DNA of 64,000 bases, taken from Fulvivirga imtechensis AK7 (GTDB lineage: Bacteria > Bacteroidota > Bacteroidia > Cytophagales > Cyclobacteriaceae). The stretch is taken from the NCBI RefSeq assembly GCF_000331535.1, contig NZ_AMZN01000014.1:62001-126000 (forward strand). Reading direction: 5' to 3'. The notes under the pieces are model-generated. The model did no database searches. It saw only the letters and a list, made by a program, of their open reading frames with translations, and was not told the origin of the DNA. The position numbers were made by a program, and so were the translations under genes. Shown here piece after piece: positions 59,849 to 64,000 of the stretch (position 1 is the stretch's first letter; the number at the start of each line of letters is the position of its first letter).

Positions 59849-62218
59849 TTATTCCTCTTTCAATGATTCTACAGGGTTGGTAAATCCCGCTTTCAGCGCG
59901 TGATAGGCTACCGTAACAAAGGCAATCAGGCCCGCGCTAACAATGGTAATAATAAAAATTTCGGCTCCGATGGCTATTCTATAAGCAAAATCCTGCAGCC
60001 AGCTGTTCATCCCATACCAGGCCAGCAGACAGGCAGGCACCGCTGCTATCAGCACGATCATGAGGTATTTCTTTGAAAATGATGCTACAATCCATGAAAT
60101 GGAAGCCCCCAGCACTTTCCGGATGGCGATCTCCTTGGTTTTGAGCATTACACTGAAGGACGCCAGGGCATATAATCCCAGGCAGGCGATCAACACTGCA
60201 AAAACCATGGAGAAGGTGAGTACGCTGGCTACATTTTCTTCCGTAGCATACAGTTCCTTGAACCTTTCCGCGGGAAAATAATATTCATACGCCTGATCGA
60301 AGCCCATTTTCTCCCACGTGGCCGCTATTTCCTGCAGTGCCGTGGCCCTGGCTTCCGGGTTGAGCTTTACAGACACGTAGCGATAAGAGCGGGCGCTGTC
60401 GCCTCCGTAGTAGTGGACCAGCGGCTGCACTGGGTCGCGCAGTGACTGGACATTGAAGTTATCCACCACTCCGATGATATCCAGCTCATCACGGGAGCGC
60501 GGGAAAATCAGTTTCTTACCCTCTGCCGTTTTCCAGCCGATCTGATCGAGCGCGGCTTTATTCAAAATTACGCCTCTATCGAAATCGCTTCGCGAACCTT
60601 CATGAAACGATCGCCCCTCCAGCATTTTCACGCCATAGGCCTCAAAGAAATTATGATCGACCACGGCTACCTGCCAATCGAGCGTAACATCTTCTTTGCC
60701 CTCGGCCAAAAAGAGGGTGTAAGATCTCGTATAGTTACCGGGAACGGAGCTGGAGCCCGTCACTTCGGTCACCCCCGCGATGTTTTTTAGTTCATTGCGA
60801 AAGGAGATGATCCGAGGCAGGGCAGTATCCCTGTCACGAAAATCTCTTAGCGACAAGGGGATAACCATCACATTGTCCTGGTCGAAATTCAGGTCGTGGT
60901 TTTTCATGAAATCGATCTGCTTCATAATAATGCCCACGCTGCTCATCAGGGCGATGGCCAATACAAACTGTATCGTCACCAGTGTATTGCGGACGGACAT
61001 CTTTCCTCCTTTCACCTGGCCACCCTTGAGGATGTGCCCTGGCTCAAAGCGTGAAACAAAAAGTGCAGGATAGCTGCCTGAAATAATGCCCACGAGCAGC
61101 CCGATGCCGACAATCAGCATCAGAAAATCAGGATCCTGCAGGTAGCGGATCTCCAGGTCCATCTCCACCAGCTCGTTGAACTTAGGCAGGAACAATTCTG
61201 CCAGCAGGCCACCCAATATCAGCGCGATGATGCTCATGATCATCGATTCGCCCATGAACTGACTGATCAATTTGTGGCGGTTGGCGCCCAACACTTTTCT
61301 TACCCCTACCTCCCTGGTCCTGAGCATACTTTGGGCTGTCGCCAGGTTAGTGAAATTGATAATGGCAATGACGAGGATACCCAGCGCCACCAATAGTAGG
61401 ATGTGGGCATATTTCCTTTGTCCAGTTATCTTATCGTACAGATCTTCCAGGGGCAGGATCAGAAAATTACCCCGCTCCTGCTCCACAACATACTTCTCCA
61501 TCAGGATATTGAGCTGTGGACGAAGTTGATCGGGATCAGCGCCGGCCCTCAGTTTAATAAAGGAATCGCAAAATGAACCGCGCCACAGGTTGTCTCCCAA
61601 CTGCTCTCTGACCAAAGTGGCAGACAGGGGAGCGATACAATCAAAGGTGTAGGACGAATTCGAAGGAATTTTACCCAAAACACCAGTCACGACTCGCTCA
61701 GTGCTGAACCCGAAGCGCAGGGTCTTGCCCAGCGGATCTTCATCGCCAAAAAATTTCTGCGCCACCTCCTGGCTGATGACCACGGAGTTGGGCTCGTCCA
61801 AAGCCGTCAGCGGATCGCCCTTGATCACGGGAAAAGTAAATACTTTGAAGAAGTTGGAATCTGCCAGCGTCATCTGCTGCTCAAAGCGCTTGTCATCCAG
61901 CTCTACCCAGGTGTTTCCGGTTCCCACCATGCGTGTGCCCTGCTCGATCATGGAAAACTCCTCTTTGGCCACATCTACCAGGGGATACCACGTATCAAAT
62001 ACATCCATACGGCCATTTTCAGTGGCCCGGTCGCGGTACATGAAGTAGATCTGGTCGGAGTCTTTGTGAAACTGGTCGTAGGTGAGCACGCTTTGCGCGT
62101 AAAATATGATCAGGATGGTGATGGCCAAACTACCGGCCAAACCGAGAATATTGATCAGGGAATATGCTTTATGCTTAAGAATATTCCGAAAGGCGATCTT
62201 CAGGTAGTTTTTAATCAT
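59849..62218 (-). CDS. FtsX/MacB-type ABC transporter permease (copy 5 of 5, first in the operon)
   Basis: A 789-residue paralog starting IKNYLKIAFRNILKHKAYSLIN, with RTREVGVRKVLGANRHKLIS and KEIAIRKVLGASISWIVASF FtsX signatures and NPVESLKEE at the end. It is the promoter-proximal gene. The divergent Crp/Fnr regulator starts 190 nt away, and the shared region may control both. Confidence 0.92.
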   Translation of the reverse strand: MIKNYLKIAFRNILKHKAYSLINILGLAGSLAITILIIFYAQSVLTYDQFHKDSDQIYFMYRDRATENGRMDVFDTWYPLVDVAKEEFSMIEQGTRMVGTGNTWVELDDKRFEQQMTLADSNFFKVFTFPVIKGDPLTALDEPNSVVISQEVAQKFFGDEDPLGKTLRFGFSTERVVTGVLGKIPSNSSYTFDCIAPLSATLVREQLGDNLWRGSFCDSFIKLRAGADPDQLRPQLNILMEKYVVEQERGNFLILPLEDLYDKITGQRKYAHILLLVALGILVIAIINFTNLATAQSMLRTREVGVRKVLGANRHKLISQFMGESMIMSIIALILGGLLAELFLPKFNELVEMDLEIRYLQDPDFLMLIVGIGLLVGIISGSYPALFVSRFEPGHILKGGQVKGGKMSVRNTLVTIQFVLAIALMSSVGIIMKQIDFMKNHDLNFDQDNVMVIPLSLRDFRDRDTALPRIISFRNELKNIAGVTEVTGSSSVPGNYTRSYTLFLAEGKEDVTLDWQVAVVDHNFFEAYGVKMLEGRSFHEGSRSDFDRGVILNKAALDQIGWKTAEGKKLIFPRSRDELDIIGVVDNFNVQSLRDPVQPLVHYYGGDSARSYRYVSVKLNPEARATALQEIAATWEKMGFDQAYEYYFPAERFKELYATEENVASVLTFSMVFAVLIACLGLYALASFSVMLKTKEIAIRKVLGASISWIVASFSKKYLMIVLIAAVPACLLAWYGMNSWLQDFAYRIAIGAEIFIITIVSAGLIAFVTVAYHALKAGFTNPVESLKEE

Positions 62219-62407
62219 AAAAATTTGAGTTTTTGACCTTGATTTTCTCCTTCCAATACATGTGCCATAGAAATTATTGCACTGAAAATCAACCGTTTAT
62301 ATTATATCCATTGATCCCAAAACAACTATTTTGTTCCTTTTTGGAACAGCTTTGTTTCGGTGTGAAACAACATTTACTTTTACAGCTAATGGAAAATAAG
62401 CTACTTG

Positions 62408-62977
62408 ATGGACAAGATCAGGGAAATTTTTGAAAGCGTTGTAAAACAGAGTGATGCTGACTGGCAGGTATTCTCGTCAAAGCTTGTTAGAAGGGAATAC
62501 CCAAAGAAAACCCTGTTGTTAAAAACCGGGGAAACGGAAAAGCATCTCTCTTTTATTGAAAAAGGCATCGTGAGGTTCTTCATGCCCCGCGAAGAAAACG
62601 ACCTGACCACAGCCTTTATTTTCGAAAATGAATTCTTCAGCGCCTACGACTCCTTTCTCACCCAAACCCCGGCCATCTACCAGGTAGAAACCCTCACGGA
62701 TGCCACCGTCTGGCATATCACACATGCCGACCTGCAGGAAATCTACGAACGCACCTCCGTTGGCAACCGCATCGGCCGCCATGCCGCGGAGAACCTGTTT
62801 CTGAAGAAAACAAAGCGAGAGCTCTCCCTCCTCAATGACAGCGCAGAGGAACGATACCTGAAATTATTCACCGAACGGCCCGAGTTGATCCGGCATATCC
62901 CGTTGAAGTATATTGCTTCTTATATTGGCATTACTCCGCAGGCACTGAGCAGGATCAGGAGGAGGGTGAGGGGGTAG
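62408..62977 (+). CDS. Crp/Fnr family transcriptional regulator
   Basis: A 189-residue regulator with an N-terminal cNMP-binding-like barrel (LLLKTGETEKHLSFIEKGIVRFF) and a C-terminal helix-turn-helix of the Bacteroidota type (IPLKYIASYIGITPQALSRIRR). The cyclic-nucleotide phosphate cassette is not conserved, so it may sense another signal or none. Divergent from the permease operon, which it may regulate. Confidence 0.9.
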   Translation: MDKIREIFESVVKQSDADWQVFSSKLVRREYPKKTLLLKTGETEKHLSFIEKGIVRFFMPREENDLTTAFIFENEFFSAYDSFLTQTPAIYQVETLTDATVWHITHADLQEIYERTSVGNRIGRHAAENLFLKKTKRELSLLNDSAEERYLKLFTERPELIRHIPLKYIASYIGITPQALSRIRRRVRG

Positions 62978-63039
62978 GTGGATGGTGCTTCACCATAGTT
63001 TTGTCGGTAGATAAAGCAGCAAAACGTAGATGCTGTAGC

Positions 63040-63519
63040 TTAGTCAAAATCCAGCAATCCATACGTTTCGTGATACGAAGTTCTGATGTTGATTATTTCA
63101 AACTTAGCGTTCACCTTTTCTTTGAGAATCTTGTGTATTTTCAAGCATCCCTCATCAGAAGTGACAAAGTGCGTTATCGCCTCCTCTATATCAGCTTGAG
63201 CAAAAAGCTTCGAGTCATTGGGAATGATGTTCCTGTTATTCAGCTCAAGTTTGTCTTTTTCATCAAATATGATTCTTGCGAATTGTCCCGCTCGAATACC
63301 GTGGTTAAAGTTGAATGGAACAACTTGCAAATTTCTCCAAGGTAGCTCATCAAAACTTCCTCTAACGCAATATTCAGCAATAGATATTGTTGAGCATTTT
63401 AATATAATATCTTTCTCAAGAAAGTATTTAAAATACCCAAGTGCATTTGAATGCAGACTATCATTTTCATTTAATAGCCGGATGAAGAAGCTTGTATCTA
63501 GGAGGACACTATGCTTCAT
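63040..63519 (-). CDS. PIN-domain ribonuclease, probable toxin (VapC-like)
   Basis: A 159-residue PIN protein. Acidic active-site residues are D8 (LLDTSFFI), E49 (ISIAEYC), D110 and D122 (THFVTSDEGCL), the latter in the position of the last PIN aspartate. PIN toxins cut RNA, often tRNA or rRNA. It overlaps the upstream gene by 11 nt, the coupling expected for toxin and partner. Confidence 0.82.
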   Translation of the reverse strand: MKHSVLLDTSFFIRLLNENDSLHSNALGYFKYFLEKDIILKCSTISIAEYCVRGSFDELPWRNLQVVPFNFNHGIRAGQFARIIFDEKDKLELNNRNIIPNDSKLFAQADIEEAITHFVTSDEGCLKIHKILKEKVNAKFEIINIRTSYHETYGLLDFD

Positions 63520-64000
63520 AATTTCCTCTTATGGAATTAAGCCACTTATCGACATCATCTACATCTGACCATTTTGATGTTGCTTTCTTCATCAAAGTAG
63601 ATAGATAGTTTTGATCGTACTTAGGAGTGTAGTCTATAAGTTCGATAAGTTTCAAACTGGATTTATCTATTTCAGAAGTTTGGATATTCTGTTTCCCAAT
63701 TGCTCTGACCCCAAAGTCCTTATAAAGCAAATTTTCCTCCTTTTCACCAAGAAATTCTCGATCTGTTTGGATTGTTAATGACCCAAGATCCTCGGTGTCT
63801 AGATGAATATTAGCTTTGTTTTTACCCCCAGCATTTGTTAATGTGCCATAAAAATAGAATTCAGCATCAACCCAAATATTTTGGGTTCTTTTGAATCTAG
63901 TCTGGCTGGTAATTTTAAGTTCATTACTCTTATCAAGGGAAGTTCTAATACTTAGATCAAAATTATTTTTGATAGCGTTCTCTTGTAATGTTTCTATTGC
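63509..64000 (-). CDS. Probable partner/antitoxin gene of the PIN protein, N-terminus beyond the window
   Basis: The frame is open from the window edge to the stop at 63509 and gives 163 residues of a larger protein. The first 100 residues are strand-rich and Thr/Asn-rich (ANIHLDTEDLGSLTIQTD). The tail WSDVDDVDKWLNSIRGNYEA resembles the toxin-binding end of VapB/Phd-type antitoxins (W..D..DEWL..IRG). Ordinary VapB proteins are about 80 residues, so this partner is unusually large. The true start lies outside. Confidence 0.7.
   Translation of the reverse strand, partial: AIETLQENAIKNNFDLSIRTSLDKSNELKITSQTRFKRTQNIWVDAEFYFYGTLTNAGGKNKANIHLDTEDLGSLTIQTDREFLGEKEENLLYKDFGVRAIGKQNIQTSEIDKSSLKLIELIDYTPKYDQNYLSTLMKKATSKWSDVDDVDKWLNSIRGNYEA

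Overview
The window reads as chromosomal DNA of a free-living Bacteroidota bacterium, most likely a Cytophagales (Fulvivirga/Marivirga-like) member. The evidence is a fused MurF-alanine racemase, a PorP/SprF protein beside a PKD protein ending in a gliding-motility C-terminal domain (type IX secretion), a TonB receptor with a carboxypeptidase-like N-terminal domain, many orphan FtsX-type permeases, a pinensin-type lanthipeptide precursor, and promoters of the Bacteroidota form TTTG-N19/21-TAnnTTTG. The genus is an inference. No rRNA, tRNA, CRISPR array, transposase or prophage gene was seen.

Layout. 1-7.1 kb: end of a surface beta-helix protein, YjbQ, a lipoprotein, LemA, a small palindromic element, a possible double-glycine peptide and a frameshifted membrane gene, then MurF-Alr, a double GNAT protein and CsaA. 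7.2-10.9 kb: a probably metal-regulated TonB receptor and its partner lipoprotein, sharing a 7-3-7 palindromic operator. 10.9-21 kb: a HisA-like protein lacking the usual general base, a Cys-rich exported protein, and a tightly packed type IX secretion operon (PKD/CHU_C protein, PorP/SprF, OmpA/TPR) whose first gene carries an in-frame amber stop. 21-30 kb: LysA, a threonine/serine dehydratase, DNA polymerase I, a nested pair of miniature elements, DUF4349, a 7TM-DISM protein and DinB. 30-46 kb: an amidase, a GyrI-like protein, an XRE regulator with a serine hydrolase, a cysteine hydrolase, a broken DUF3800 gene, an M14 peptidase, a nitroreductase, a DoxX-like protein, a cNMP-binding histidine kinase next to a receiver-thioredoxin reductase-like fusion, a DUF1080 protein and PhoD. 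46-49.7 kb: an orphan lanthipeptide precursor, WrbA, a TPR/LuxR-type regulator and DUF4136. 50-62.2 kb: five consecutive FtsX/MacB-type permeases on the minus strand, with a divergent Crp/Fnr regulator. 63-64 kb: a PIN-domain toxin overlapping a larger partner gene that has an antitoxin-like tail and runs off the window.

The best-supported novelty is a nested insertion at 26635-27105. A 315-bp element with perfect 19-bp terminal inverted repeats, an 8-bp target duplication and an inverted pair of REP-like hairpins sits inside a second miniature element. Removing the insert and one duplication leaves exactly 148 bp, the length of the uninterrupted copy at 2266-2413. Other leads are the amber codon separating the secretion domain from the PKD protein, the operator pair, the HisA-like and thioredoxin reductase-like proteins with missing catalytic residues, the orphan RiPP precursor and the unusual PIN partner.
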